From CBDFHF01 sp965247565 (GTDB taxonomy: Bacteria > Pseudomonadota > Gammaproteobacteria > Methylococcales > Methylomonadaceae), in NCBI GenBank assembly GCA_965247565.1, contig CBDFHF010000003.1, positions 1,674,001 to 1,738,000 on the forward strand: 64,000 nucleotides of DNA. The letters run 5' to 3'. Below, piece after piece: positions 8,979-17,427 of the stretch. The translations under genes were made by a program, and so were the position numbers. Under the pieces are notes generated by a model, which saw only the letters and a program-made list of their open reading frames with translations, searched no databases and had not been told where the DNA came from. The stretch's first letter is position 1; every line of letters starts with the position of its first letter.

Positions 8979-9002
8979 GGTGGGCACAAAAAGTTGCCCA
9001 CC
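8979..9002. terminator. terminator-like hairpin between propeller gene and norB
   Basis: GGTGGGCA (8979-8986) and TGCCCACC (8995-9002) form a perfect 8-bp GC-rich stem with an 8-base loop, between convergent genes. It lacks a long T-tract but is well placed to end transcription from both sides. Confidence 0.55.
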
Positions 9003-9019
9003 ATTGACCGCCACGAAAA

Positions 9020-10510
9020 TTATCTAACCGGCAAAACCCCCTGCGCTTTTCTGGCTTCCCCCTTACCAATCGTCAATAAATCCCAAATCAGCAAAATCAA
9101 ACCGGCAAACGTTACCAAACCAAATAGCCAGCGCCATGCCATAGCGTTTTGGAATGAGGGATGGTTTTGCGCGGAGAAATAGCCGCCCCAGGTTGAGCCT
9201 TCTACGGCGCGTTCGATAAACGATTGTTCGTAACCGGCGATTAATAATGCAATGGTCATGCCGACTACGCCCACATTCAACAAACCCAACGCCCATTTCC
9301 AACGCCAGGCATTGGCGGTACCGCCGCTCATCCACACATCGCCGCGCCAATGCTGAATAGCCAGATAAAAGAAGGCGATGTTGATGGTGGCGTACGCACC
9401 AAAAAACGCTAAATGCCCATGCGATGCCGACCACTGGGTGCCGTGCGTATATAAGTTGATTTGCGGTAGTGTGTGCATAAAGCCCCAGACGCCGGCACCG
9501 AAAAAATTACCAAAGGCATGAGCAATAATCCAGGCCAGGGCAGGGTGGTTGCCGTTTTTAAACGCATGACTGCCAGAATCGTATACAGCATGTACAACCA
9601 TGGCTACCAGCGGAATGGGTTCCAAAGCCGAGAAAAAACCGCCGATGGTCAACCAATATTCCGGCGTGCCAATCCAAAAGTAATGATGGCCTAAGCCTAA
9701 AATGCCGGAGCCGAACATTAAGGCGACTTCTATATACAGCCAAGTTTGTACAATCTGTCGTTTAACACCCAACAACTTCATTAACGACCAAGCCATGATT
9801 ACGCCGACCAGCACTTCCCAGGTCGCTTCCACCCATAAATGGATAACCCACCACCACCAATATTGATCGTGGGTGATGTTGGTCATGTAAAACATGCCAG
9901 CCAAATACAAGCCAGCCAGCGCCACTAAGTCCAAGGTGAGAACCCCAGCGATACCTGACCATTTGCCTTTGCTGAACGTGGCGACTACGTTATAGAAAAA
10001 GATCAGCATGACCACGACAATGCCGATATCAGCCCAGCGCGGCGCCTCGATATATTCCCGGCCTTCGTTAATTAACCATAAACTGGAATCTTTACCAGGG
10101 CCGATTTGGACCAGCAAATAAACCAATACCACCAACGTGACAGCACCGGTTAGTACCCAAAAAGCCAGATTGCCCAACTTTAAGCCGACAATATCAGTAC
10201 CGCTTTCATCTTCCAGTAGCCAGTACACACAACCAATAAATCCATACAACATCCATACCACCATGGCATTGATATGCACCATGCGGTTGACGTTGAAATC
10301 CAAAAATTCATAAAAAAAGCTGGGGTAAATAAACTGCGTCGCGGCCAACATACCAAACAAAATCTGGGCAAAAAACAAAATCACTGCCACGGTAAAATAT
10401 TTAACTGCCAGTTGTTGGCCGGGGCTTAAGTGGGTGCTGTCCAGATTGACCCAAGATTGGAAGTCAGCATAGCGAGCGCGTGTTGTGCTCAATAAATCAG
10501 TAGCATTCAT
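9020..10510 (-). CDS. norB: nitric oxide reductase catalytic subunit, cytochrome b type
   Basis: NorB is the membrane subunit of cytochrome c-dependent NO reductase, converting two NO plus two electrons and protons to N2O and water. The 496-residue protein has about twelve membrane helices. Heme and FeB ligands are recognisable: RMVHINAMVVWMLYG (low-spin heme His), HLWVEATWEVL (FeB His and the characteristic Glu of NORs), LGLGHHYFWIG (His pair) and SASHGHLAFFGAY (heme b3 and b His). The short length without an N-terminal quinol-oxidising extension marks it as cNOR, not qNOR. It lies two bases after norC. No norQ or norD is adjacent, although cNOR maturation usually needs them. Confidence 0.95.
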   Translation of the reverse strand: MNATDLLSTTRARYADFQSWVNLDSTHLSPGQQLAVKYFTVAVILFFAQILFGMLAATQFIYPSFFYEFLDFNVNRMVHINAMVVWMLYGFIGCVYWLLEDESGTDIVGLKLGNLAFWVLTGAVTLVVLVYLLVQIGPGKDSSLWLINEGREYIEAPRWADIGIVVVMLIFFYNVVATFSKGKWSGIAGVLTLDLVALAGLYLAGMFYMTNITHDQYWWWWVIHLWVEATWEVLVGVIMAWSLMKLLGVKRQIVQTWLYIEVALMFGSGILGLGHHYFWIGTPEYWLTIGGFFSALEPIPLVAMVVHAVYDSGSHAFKNGNHPALAWIIAHAFGNFFGAGVWGFMHTLPQINLYTHGTQWSASHGHLAFFGAYATINIAFFYLAIQHWRGDVWMSGGTANAWRWKWALGLLNVGVVGMTIALLIAGYEQSFIERAVEGSTWGGYFSAQNHPSFQNAMAWRWLFGLVTFAGLILLIWDLLTIGKGEARKAQGVLPVR

Positions 10511-10512
10511 GC

Positions 10513-11109
10513 TTATTCCTCCGCGTAAATGGTTTTAAAGTTATAAGGAAAGCCGTTGGTATCAATGCTGGACATCCATTTTAAAAAAGCGACAACGCCA
10601 CGCGCTTCTTGTTCGGTTATATCCAGATTCGGCATTTTTCGGTTGCTACCGTAAGTGCGAGCATTGTTTTCTGGATCCATTAAAAACTTCACCATCATGT
10701 CTTCGCGAGCTGTCACAGAAATCCAGCCTTTATCTAGCCAGGCTTTGGTTAAATCCGGAGCAAAGTAAGCGCCATTGCCCAATAAGGTATGACAATTCAT
10801 GCAGTTTTTGGCTTGGGTGGTTTTTTTGCCTAAAGCGACTAACTGCTCGGCTTCGTCTTCGCTGTATTCTTTGCCGAACAATAATTCATTTTCACCAATG
10901 ATCGGCATCGATTTATGTAATTCAGGCTTGTATTGATAGTCGATTTTTTTATTAATCACCGCATAACCCGGCACACGCTTACTACCTGCGCTGGTTTTGC
11001 TGAGCGAGTCCATCGTTAAAAAAACCAAAATCACAAAGGATCCGGCAGTGACCCAAATTGCAGTTTTCTTCCAGAATGATTCGGAAGCCCATAAGGGTGT
11101 CTCATTCAT
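10513..11109 (-). CDS. norC: nitric oxide reductase cytochrome c subunit
   Basis: NorC is the membrane-anchored cytochrome c that passes electrons to NorB. The 198-residue product has one N-terminal helix (about residues 16-34, TAIWVTAGSFVILVF) and a periplasmic c-heme domain with the binding site KNCMNCHTLLGNGAYFAPDL at about residues 96-115. The axial methionine is probably the one in NRKMPNLDI. The stop lies two bases from the norB start, and the ATG overlaps the end of the upstream membrane protein gene by four bases, so the three are one operon. A DNR-type regulator is encoded divergently just upstream. Confidence 0.95.
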   Translation of the reverse strand: MNETPLWASESFWKKTAIWVTAGSFVILVFLTMDSLSKTSAGSKRVPGYAVINKKIDYQYKPELHKSMPIIGENELLFGKEYSEDEAEQLVALGKKTTQAKNCMNCHTLLGNGAYFAPDLTKAWLDKGWISVTAREDMMVKFLMDPENNARTYGSNRKMPNLDITEQEARGVVAFLKWMSSIDTNGFPYNFKTIYAEE

Positions 11110-11441
11110 TGTTGATCCTCTAGGTTAGTTGGAGTGGATGTTTGATCATGGGCATGCGTTTTAACGCACAGCTGCCAAATGGCGATGGGTGCAAAAAAAT
11201 AGCCAAGCACCATCACCAGGGATAAGCTCAGCCAATAGCCGGAAAAAATAGCCGCATCGGTCAGGACGTAAACCGAAGCCAGCAATACGGCGTAAGCCGC
11301 ATAAGCAGTCAATTTAAGAGTTGAATTTACCCTGATTTGTGACCAGGCATACAGCAAGGCGTAACTGGCTCCGGCCATAATGATTAAAGCCGATGAAAAA
11401 AAAGTGATGAAAAAGTCCTTCATGGCGACGGGTTCAATCAT
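11106..11441 (-). CDS. uncharacterised three-helix membrane protein heading the nor operon
   Basis: I do not recognise this family. From the ATG at 11441 (GAGGA eleven bases upstream) the product has 111 residues; an in-frame TTG/GTG extension to 11555 would run into the divergent regulator gene and cover the DNR box, so I prefer the short form. Three membrane helices are visible: about residues 8-30, 40-62 and 65-90. The tail is hydrophilic and histidine-containing (KTHAHDQ). It overlaps norC by four bases, so it is probably made together with the NO reductase as an assembly factor or small subunit, in the place where other bacteria have norE/norF or norQ/norD. That role is inferred from position only. 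Confidence 0.7.
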   Translation of the reverse strand: MIEPVAMKDFFITFFSSALIIMAGASYALLYAWSQIRVNSTLKLTAYAAYAVLLASVYVLTDAAIFSGYWLSLSLVMVLGYFFAPIAIWQLCVKTHAHDQTSTPTNLEDQQ

Positions 11442-11507
11442 GGTAAGTAAATCCTCGTCAGTTCTGATAGAGGTTGCCAGCATAACCTTAGCCCGGTTAC
11501 TCTGTCC

Positions 11508-11521
11508 TTGACTTAGATCAA
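11508..11521. promoter_or_regulatory. FNR/DNR-type box between nor operon and regulator gene
   Basis: TTGACTTAGATCAA matches the FNR/DNR consensus TTGAT-N4-ATCAA at nine of ten defined positions. It ends ten bases before the regulator ATG and lies 67-80 bases upstream of the chosen first nor gene start. That is right for activation at about -41.5 of a nor promoter whose transcript starts near 11473. It might also repress the regulator's own gene. Confidence 0.75.
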
Positions 11522-11531
11522 GTGAGTTTTT

Positions 11532-12221
11532 ATGGCTTTCGATACGCTGGAACAATTACGCGAACATTTCTTATTTGCGCTATTAAATGATGAACAATTC
11601 GCCCGTGTGCAACCTTTTATAAAAGCGGTGGAGCTGAATGCGGAGGCACATTTATTTCATTGTAACGATCAAGCGCGGGATTTTTTCTTGCTGCGTACCG
11701 GGCAAATTCAGCTTTATCGTTTATCGCCGACGGGGGAAGAAAAAGTCATTGAAATCATTCAGCCCGGGCAAACCTTTGCCGAAGCTGTGATGTTCCTGAA
11801 AAGCAATGCCTACCCGGTTAGCTGCAAAGCAGTTTCGGAGAGCATGTTGTGGCGGGTTGATATGGAGGTATTTAGAAGCATATTGCAAGAGTCCAACGAC
11901 CTTTGCCTGCATTTACTGGGTCATATGAGCCGACGCTTGCACGGCGCTATTCAAGATATCGAACAATTAACCTTGCAGAATGCCAGCATGCGGGTCATTC
12001 ATCTATTGTTGAAGTCCGCGCCAGATAATTCAGCTAATTGCTACCAGTTGGAATGGGAAACACCTAAACAAATTTTGGCGTCCCGGTTGTCTGTTAGGCC
12101 AGAAACATTCTCGCGCATTCTTCAGCAATTAAGTCGCAAAGGTTTAATCAGAGTTCAGGGTAAAACCATAGAGGTTTTGAATGCTAGGCGGTTACAGCAG
12201 GAGCTAGAGAGTTTGGGTTGA
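11532..12221 (+). CDS. dnr: Crp/Fnr family regulator, DNR (NO-responsive) type
   Basis: The 229-residue protein closely resembles Pseudomonas DNR, the heme-containing NO sensor that activates nor and other denitrification genes. It has an N-terminal cyclic-nucleotide-like fold (residues 1-125; FLLRTGQIQLYRLSPTGEEK and TFAEAVMF are DNR hallmarks), a dimer helix, and a C-terminal winged helix with recognition segment SVRPETFSRILQQLSRKGLI at about 185-204. The FNR-type N-terminal cysteines for a [4Fe-4S] cluster are absent, favouring NO over direct oxygen sensing. It is divergent from the nor genes. The ribosome site before ATG 11532 is weak (AGTGAG). Confidence 0.88.
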   Translation: MAFDTLEQLREHFLFALLNDEQFARVQPFIKAVELNAEAHLFHCNDQARDFFLLRTGQIQLYRLSPTGEEKVIEIIQPGQTFAEAVMFLKSNAYPVSCKAVSESMLWRVDMEVFRSILQESNDLCLHLLGHMSRRLHGAIQDIEQLTLQNASMRVIHLLLKSAPDNSANCYQLEWETPKQILASRLSVRPETFSRILQQLSRKGLIRVQGKTIEVLNARRLQQELESLG

Positions 12222-12554
12222 GGTTAGAGAGCTCGCTTGGTACATTGACTGCTAATTATTTTTCTGAGTGGTTGGCAATCATCGAAACTTTAAATTTCCA
12301 CATAATCTCAATTCTAACAACCCACTTCCGAATAGCTAGATTGCGGATGGTATTGTCACAGATGCAAGATCAATGTTCTAGAATAGCGGCGCAACGAAAT
12401 ACGAGACTCCAGGATTTCGTAAAGGATGATCTTTTGATGGAGATTTCATAGTGGGCAAGGGCAGTAGAATGCAAGCTCTTTATGGACGGCTGCGCTGACT
12501 TTATATCAGCACACACCGCCTTACTTGCTATTAATAATGCTGCGCAAGTACCAA
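12222..12554. other. intergenic region, no gene seen
   Basis: Between the DNR gene and the end of thrC (convergent) I find no supported gene. A 77-codon frame starting with TTG at 12218 has no recognisable content. A short inverted repeat GCTGA-CTTTATA-TCAGC near 12492-12508 is too weak to call a terminator with confidence. Confidence 0.5.
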
Positions 12555-13634
12555 TTATAAACTATCCAAAATAGCGCGCTTAACTGCGTCCAAACTGGCA
12601 TCAATGGTAACAGGCTTAGCGTCCGCACATTGTTGCATAGCGATATCCGGGTCTTTAATGCCATTACCAGTCAAAGTACACACAATCGTACTGCCTTCGG
12701 GGATTTTTCCAGTGTCGATATCGTGCAAAGCGCCTGCCAAAGACGTGGCAGAAGCTGGTTCGCAAAATACCCCTTCATGTTGAGACAGCATTTTTTGCGC
12801 AGCCAGGATTTGTTCGTCTGTGAATTTATCAAACCAACCGCCGGATTCTTTTTGTGCTGTCCAGGCCAAATCCCAGGATTGTGGGTGGCCGATGCGAATT
12901 GCAGTCGCCAGCGTTTCAGGGTTGTCGACCATGGCGCCCAATACAAAAGGTGCAGCGCCAGCCGCTTGATAACCACACATGACTGGGCGATTTCCGCAGA
13001 CACGATCTGTCGCATATTCTTTGTAACCTTTCCAGTAGGCCGTGATATTACCCGCATTACCTACAGGCAGGCAGTGATAGTCAGGTGCAAAGCCTAGTTC
13101 ATCAACAATTTCAAAAGCAGCAGTTTTTTGGCCTTCAATGCGGAATGGATTAATGGAGTTAACTATTGTTACCGGAGCATGTTCGGCGACTTCTTTAACC
13201 AGCGCCATGCCACGGTCAAAGTTACCGTTAATTTGAATAATTTTGGCATCGTACATTAACGTTTGCGCTAGCTTACCTAAGGCAATTTTACCATCAGGAA
13301 TTAATACAAAAGCTTTAATCCCGGCACGCACGGCGTAGGCGGCAGCTGCTGCTGAGGTATTACCAGTAGATGCGCAAATGATAGCTTGACTACCTTGTTC
13401 CACGGCTTTAGTCACGGCCATAGTCATGCCACGATCTTTAAAAGATCCAGTTGGGTTTAAGCCTTCAAATTTGACATAAATTTTTACATCTTTGCCGATT
13501 AATCTGGGAATGTTATGCAATTGAATTAATGGCGTATTGCCTTCGCCCAGGCTGATTAAGCGGGTGTCGACACTGACCGGGAGACGGTCGCGGTAGTGCT
13601 CAATCAAGCCGGTGTAACGGGTATGTTTACTCAT
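12555..13634 (-). CDS. thrC: threonine synthase
   Basis: Threonine synthase turns O-phosphohomoserine into threonine with pyridoxal phosphate. The 359-residue size is that of the short, class I-like plant/Bacillus form. The cofactor lysine is in NPTGSFKDRGM near residue 63; the phosphate-binding loop is PVGNAGNITAYWKG near residue 192, and GNTP near the N-terminus and STGNTSAAAA near 107 are also typical. It starts three bases after the hom stop and is the last gene of alaC-hom-thrC. The order hom-thrC is the usual gammaproteobacterial non-enteric arrangement, and homoserine kinase (thrB/thrH) is not in this window. Confidence 0.95.
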   Translation of the reverse strand: MSKHTRYTGLIEHYRDRLPVSVDTRLISLGEGNTPLIQLHNIPRLIGKDVKIYVKFEGLNPTGSFKDRGMTMAVTKAVEQGSQAIICASTGNTSAAAAAYAVRAGIKAFVLIPDGKIALGKLAQTLMYDAKIIQINGNFDRGMALVKEVAEHAPVTIVNSINPFRIEGQKTAAFEIVDELGFAPDYHCLPVGNAGNITAYWKGYKEYATDRVCGNRPVMCGYQAAGAAPFVLGAMVDNPETLATAIRIGHPQSWDLAWTAQKESGGWFDKFTDEQILAAQKMLSQHEGVFCEPASATSLAGALHDIDTGKIPEGSTIVCTLTGNGIKDPDIAMQQCADAKPVTIDASLDAVKRAILDSL

Positions 13635-13637
13635 GTT

Positions 13638-14948
13638 TTATCCTAAAGTTTCTAAGCGAATACGATTAACTTTGCCTTTCACGGTGGACAACGCTTCAAT
13701 TTCAGTAATCGCTGCGTTCATTTCTTTTTCTAAGGTGATTTGGGTTAGCAAAATAACAGGAACAATATTTTCATCTGCCAAGGGTTGTTTTTGAATGATC
13801 GCTTCGATGCTGATGTGATGTGCTGCCAGAATTCGAGTGACATCGGCTAGTACGCCGGGTTTGTCTTCGGCATTTAAACGCAGGTAATACGCAGTTTTAA
13901 AACAATTTGCCGACAACACTGGAATGTCAGCAATCGATTGCGCTTGGAATGCTAAATGCGGTACTCGATTTTCTGGATCACTAGTCAATGCTCTTACTAC
14001 ATCGATGACATCGGCGACTACCGAAGATGCTGTTGGTTCCGCACCGGCTCCGGCACCATAATACAAAGAGGCGCCTACGGCATCGCCTTTAACCAATACG
14101 GCATTCATTACACCATCAACATTAGCGATCAAACGCCTTTCCGGAATTAATGTTGGATGTACACGTAATTCAATGCCTTCCGAGGTTTTTCTGGCAATAC
14201 CTAAATGCTTGATACGATAGCCTAATTGTTCGGCATATTCGACATCGACTCGGGTGATTTGAGTGATCCCTTCCGTATAAACCTTATCGAATTGCAAAGG
14301 AATACCAAAAGCGATAGAGGCAAGAATAGTTAATTTATGGCCCGCATCGATACCCTCAACGTCAAAAGTGGGGTCGGCTTCGGCATATCCTAAAGCTTGG
14401 GCTTCAGAGAGAACATCGTTAAAATCCCGGCCCTTGTCGCGCATCTCAGTCAGAATGAAATTTCCGGTGCCGTTAATAATGCCCGCTAGCCACTGAATTT
14501 GGTTGCCACTTAACCCTTCGCGAATCGCTTTAATTATGGGAATGCCACCGGCTACCGCCGCTTCAAAAGCGACTATTACGCCTTTCTCACTGGCTTTGAA
14601 GAAAATCTCGTTGCCGTGTAAAGCAATCAGGGATTTATTGGCAGTCACTACATGTTTGCCATTGGCGATCGCTTGTAACACCATATCTTTGACTGGGCCT
14701 GCACCCCCTATTAACTCTAGAACTATGTCTATTTCAGGGTCATTGATAATGTCCAAAGGATTGGTCGTTAATTGAATACCACTGGTGTCACAAATACGAG
14801 CTTTACTAATGTCCTTTGCCGAAGCCCGAGTGATGATAATTTCCCTACCAGCGCGCCGGGCGATCTCTGCAGCATTGCGTGTCAATACATTTACGGTACC
14901 GCCACCGACTGTACCTAATCCTAATATTCCCACTTTGACCGGTTTCAA
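13638..14948 (-). CDS. hom: homoserine dehydrogenase
   Basis: This enzyme reduces aspartate semialdehyde to homoserine with NAD(P)H, at the branch to threonine and methionine. The 436 residues show an N-terminal Rossmann fold (GILGLGTVGGGTV, residues 8-20), a catalytic core with the signature ANGKHVVTANKSLIA and GIINGTGNFILTEM, the substrate-binding YAEADPTFDVEGIDAGHK stretch, and a C-terminal ACT domain (about residues 350-425) for threonine feedback. It lies between alaC and thrC, with 44 bases to alaC and three to thrC. It is monofunctional, without aspartokinase. Confidence 0.96.
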   Translation of the reverse strand: MKPVKVGILGLGTVGGGTVNVLTRNAAEIARRAGREIIITRASAKDISKARICDTSGIQLTTNPLDIINDPEIDIVLELIGGAGPVKDMVLQAIANGKHVVTANKSLIALHGNEIFFKASEKGVIVAFEAAVAGGIPIIKAIREGLSGNQIQWLAGIINGTGNFILTEMRDKGRDFNDVLSEAQALGYAEADPTFDVEGIDAGHKLTILASIAFGIPLQFDKVYTEGITQITRVDVEYAEQLGYRIKHLGIARKTSEGIELRVHPTLIPERRLIANVDGVMNAVLVKGDAVGASLYYGAGAGAEPTASSVVADVIDVVRALTSDPENRVPHLAFQAQSIADIPVLSANCFKTAYYLRLNAEDKPGVLADVTRILAAHHISIEAIIQKQPLADENIVPVILLTQITLEKEMNAAITEIEALSTVKGKVNRIRLETLG

Positions 14949-14992
14949 AACAAACTCCTTGCTGCATTGTTTTTTAATTTATAGTAAGTCAT

Positions 14993-16177
14993 TTATATGA
15001 CCTTATCTTTTTTCATCATATTGCGAATACCGCGAACAGCTTGGCGGGTGCGATGTTCATTTTCAATCAGACCAAAACGGACGTGATCATCACCATATTG
15101 CCCAAAACCAATTCCAGGTGCTACGGCGACTTGTGCGTCAACGAGCAATTTTTTGGAAAACTCCAATGATCCCATGGCTTTATAAGGTTCAGGAATGGGG
15201 GCCCAAACAAACATAGTGGCTCTGGGTTTGATGACGGGCCAACCGGCGGCGTTTAATCCATCACATAAGACATCACGTCTTTTCTCATACATTTTTGCAA
15301 TGTCATGAACACAATCCTGGGGGCCTTCCAGGGCAGCAATTGCGGCAATCTGAATGGGGGCAAACGTGCCATAATCCAAATAGGATTTGATTCGAGCAAG
15401 TGCTGAAACCAGTTGTTTGTTGCCACACATAAAACCAACCCGCCAACCGGGCATATTGTAGCTTTTAGACATAGAGAAAAATTCAACAGCAATATCCTTA
15501 GCTCCTTTCACTTGGAGAATTGAAGGCGCCTTATAGCCGTCAAAAACGATGTCAGCATAAGCAATATCTTGTACAACCCAAATGTTATGTTCTTTGGCAA
15601 TAGCGACCACTTTTTCAAAAAAATCCAACTCCACGCATTCGCTGGTCGGATTACCGGGGTAGTTGAGAATCAACATTTTTGGTTTAGGCCATGAGTCGGT
15701 AATCGCTTTTTGCAATTCCTCAAAAAAATCGCTGCCGGGTGTCACTGGAATATGCCGCAAATCCGCGCCAGCAATCACCACACCATAAGGATGGATGGGA
15801 TAAGCCGGATTCGGTACCAACACGACATCGCCAGGGCCTAAAGTAGCTAAGGCCAAATGCGCTAATCCTTCTTTAGAACCGATGGTGACAATGGCTTCAG
15901 TTTCTGGATCCAAGTCGACGTCAAATCGGGTTTTATACCAATTACAAATCGCCCGTCTTAATCGCGGAATCCCTTTGGAAACCGAATAACGATGGGTATC
16001 AGGACGTTTAACGGCTTCGATTAATTTGTTAACGATATGATCCGGCGTCGCTTGATCGGGATTACCCATACCAAAATCAATAATATCTTCTCCTGCCGCT
16101 CGCGCTTTGGCTTTTAATTCATTAACTATATTAAAAACGTAAGGAGGTAAGCGACTTATTCTGTGAAATTGTTCCAT
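14993..16177 (-). CDS. alaC: alanine/glutamate-pyruvate aminotransferase AlaC
   Basis: The 394-residue fold-type I aminotransferase is very close in sequence to E. coli AlaC, which moves amino groups between glutamate and pyruvate: RLPPYVFNI at the start, DFGMGNPDQATP, TIGSKEGLAHL, LNYPGNPTSECVELDFFEKV, and the cofactor lysine in SMSKSYNMPGWRVGF near residue 238. It is the first gene of an operon with hom and thrC, a common position in gammaproteobacteria. The 288 bases upstream hold unusual inverted repeats that may form a regulatory leader. Related LL-diaminopimelate aminotransferases are longer and differ in these motifs. Confidence 0.93.
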   Translation of the reverse strand: MEQFHRISRLPPYVFNIVNELKAKARAAGEDIIDFGMGNPDQATPDHIVNKLIEAVKRPDTHRYSVSKGIPRLRRAICNWYKTRFDVDLDPETEAIVTIGSKEGLAHLALATLGPGDVVLVPNPAYPIHPYGVVIAGADLRHIPVTPGSDFFEELQKAITDSWPKPKMLILNYPGNPTSECVELDFFEKVVAIAKEHNIWVVQDIAYADIVFDGYKAPSILQVKGAKDIAVEFFSMSKSYNMPGWRVGFMCGNKQLVSALARIKSYLDYGTFAPIQIAAIAALEGPQDCVHDIAKMYEKRRDVLCDGLNAAGWPVIKPRATMFVWAPIPEPYKAMGSLEFSKKLLVDAQVAVAPGIGFGQYGDDHVRFGLIENEHRTRQAVRGIRNMMKKDKVI

Positions 16178-16276
16178 TAACAGCTCTTGAGAAAACAGTG
16201 GATGATTGAAAGTAAGTGGACAGCTAAATTAGTGTTGATAATACCATAAGTCAAACAATCTGGTGTCTGTAGGGTG

Positions 16277-16358
16277 CTGATCGAATCAGATCGTAGTTAA
16301 GGTATCTGTTACTTTCGCTCCATTTATATATTAACTACGACGTACGCGGAGCGGAAAG
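16277..16358 (-). promoter_or_regulatory. structured leader upstream of alaC-hom-thrC
   Basis: Read on the minus strand (RNA sense for alaC) this holds interlocked inverted repeats. CTTTCCGCTCC (16358-16348) pairs with GGAGCGAAAG (16321-16312), and TCGTAGTTAA (16340-16331) pairs perfectly with TTAACTACGA (16300-16291). The four arms alternate, which is H-type pseudoknot or mutually exclusive hairpin topology. A third hairpin, CTGAT-TCG-ATCAG, follows at 16289-16277. It lies about 100-180 bases before the alaC ATG. No known riboswitch class is recognised. Confidence 0.45.
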
Positions 16359-16465
16359 GGAAGTTAACGGATTTAAAACTTTCGATAAATATAGTCGCTT
16401 CTTACTTTCTATGGTTTTTTTAGGTGAAAAGTGCAAATTTTTTTCTTCCAACGGCCTGTTGAAAG

Positions 16466-17236
16466 CTACTTAGACAAACTCAGTAATTGCTCCACTCGAC
16501 GCAAATCCTCTTGAGTATCTACCCCGGCCGGCGGTGTTTTATCGACCACTTTAACCATAATTGCTTCACCATGCCAAAGGATTCTCAATTGCTCGAGGGC
16601 TTCAACTGCCTCAAGATTTGAAGCATCCCACTGGCAATAGCGCTGTAAAAAACCGACATGATATGCGTATAACCCAATATGTCTAAGATGTGGCAGTCTG
16701 CCGGAAGATTGACCGATCCCGGCTCCGAACGATGCTCTCTCCCATGGGATAGGGGCACGGCTAAAATACAAGGCATAACCCGCTCGGTTTAGCACCACTT
16801 TTACTGCATTAGGGTTAAAGATTTCTTCGTCATCTACAATTTTTGCCGCCAACGTGGCGATACCAGCTTGCTGCTGAGTTGCCAAGGTTTCCGCTACCTC
16901 CCGAATATATTCCGGTGGCAACAACGGTTCATCACCTTGTAAATTAACGATGATGTCGTTAGCTTGCCATCCACAAAGTTCGGCCACTTCAGCAATGCGT
17001 TCGGTACCGCTTTGATGATCAGCTCTGGTCATTACCGCTTGAATCCCTAAGTTGGTGACAGTTTGTAAAATACGCACATCATCGGTCGCGACTACGACTT
17101 GTTCAGCTTGCGCTTCCAGTGCCCTATCACATACATGGGCGATCATGGTTTTGCCGGCAATGGGCAGCATCGGCTTGCCAGGTAAGCGGCTTGAACCGTA
17201 GCGAGCTGGAATGACTACCTTAAACTTCAGGCTCAT
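16466..17236 (-). CDS. kdsB: CMP-KDO synthetase
   Basis: 3-deoxy-manno-octulosonate cytidylyltransferase activates KDO with CTP for the lipopolysaccharide inner core. The 256-residue protein begins FKVVIPARYGSSRLPGKPM, the nucleotide-binding signature, and has VVATDD, NLQGDEPLLPPE (metal-binding Asp) and IGLYAYHVGFLQ in order. Its ATG overlaps the trm112-like stop by four bases, placing it last in the exbB-exbD-lpxK-trm112-kdsB operon, a conserved envelope biogenesis cluster in Pseudomonas and relatives. Confidence 0.95.
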   Translation of the reverse strand: MSLKFKVVIPARYGSSRLPGKPMLPIAGKTMIAHVCDRALEAQAEQVVVATDDVRILQTVTNLGIQAVMTRADHQSGTERIAEVAELCGWQANDIIVNLQGDEPLLPPEYIREVAETLATQQQAGIATLAAKIVDDEEIFNPNAVKVVLNRAGYALYFSRAPIPWERASFGAGIGQSSGRLPHLRHIGLYAYHVGFLQRYCQWDASNLEAVEALEQLRILWHGEAIMVKVVDKTPPAGVDTQEDLRRVEQLLSLSK

Positions 17237-17427
17237 TTATATAAGGCGTCCACTTCTTCATTAGTCATTTGTCGAGCTTCATCCTCCAGCATAACCGGGA
17301 TGCCGTCGCGAATAGGGAAAGCCAGTCGTTCGGAACGGCTGATCAACTCCTGTTTGGCCGCATCATAGATGAGTGGTCCTTTGCAAATTGGGCAGGCCAA
17401 AATATCGAGTAATTTTTTATCTAACAT
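17233..17427 (-). CDS. Trm112/YcaR-like small protein
   Basis: The 64-residue protein is a complete YcaR/Trm112-like domain: LLDILACPICKGPL at the N-terminus with the CxxC pair, then AFPIRDGIPVMLEDEAR. Bacterial members sit between lpxK and kdsB; eukaryotic Trm112 activates methyltransferases, and the role of the bacterial form is unsettled. I chose ATG 17427, matching family length, over the longer frame from 17517, which lies inside lpxK. It overlaps lpxK by 11 bases and kdsB by four, so all three are coupled. Confidence 0.9.
   Translation of the reverse strand: MLDKKLLDILACPICKGPLIYDAAKQELISRSERLAFPIRDGIPVMLEDEARQMTNEEVDALYK

Noticed and set aside
12218..12451. 77-codon frame behind the DNR gene
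   Set aside because: It starts with TTG over the DNR stop and lacks any recognisable features; position alone is not enough.
14503..14775. 90-codon plus-strand frame inside hom
   Set aside because: Antisense to a gene identified with full-length motifs; no independent support.
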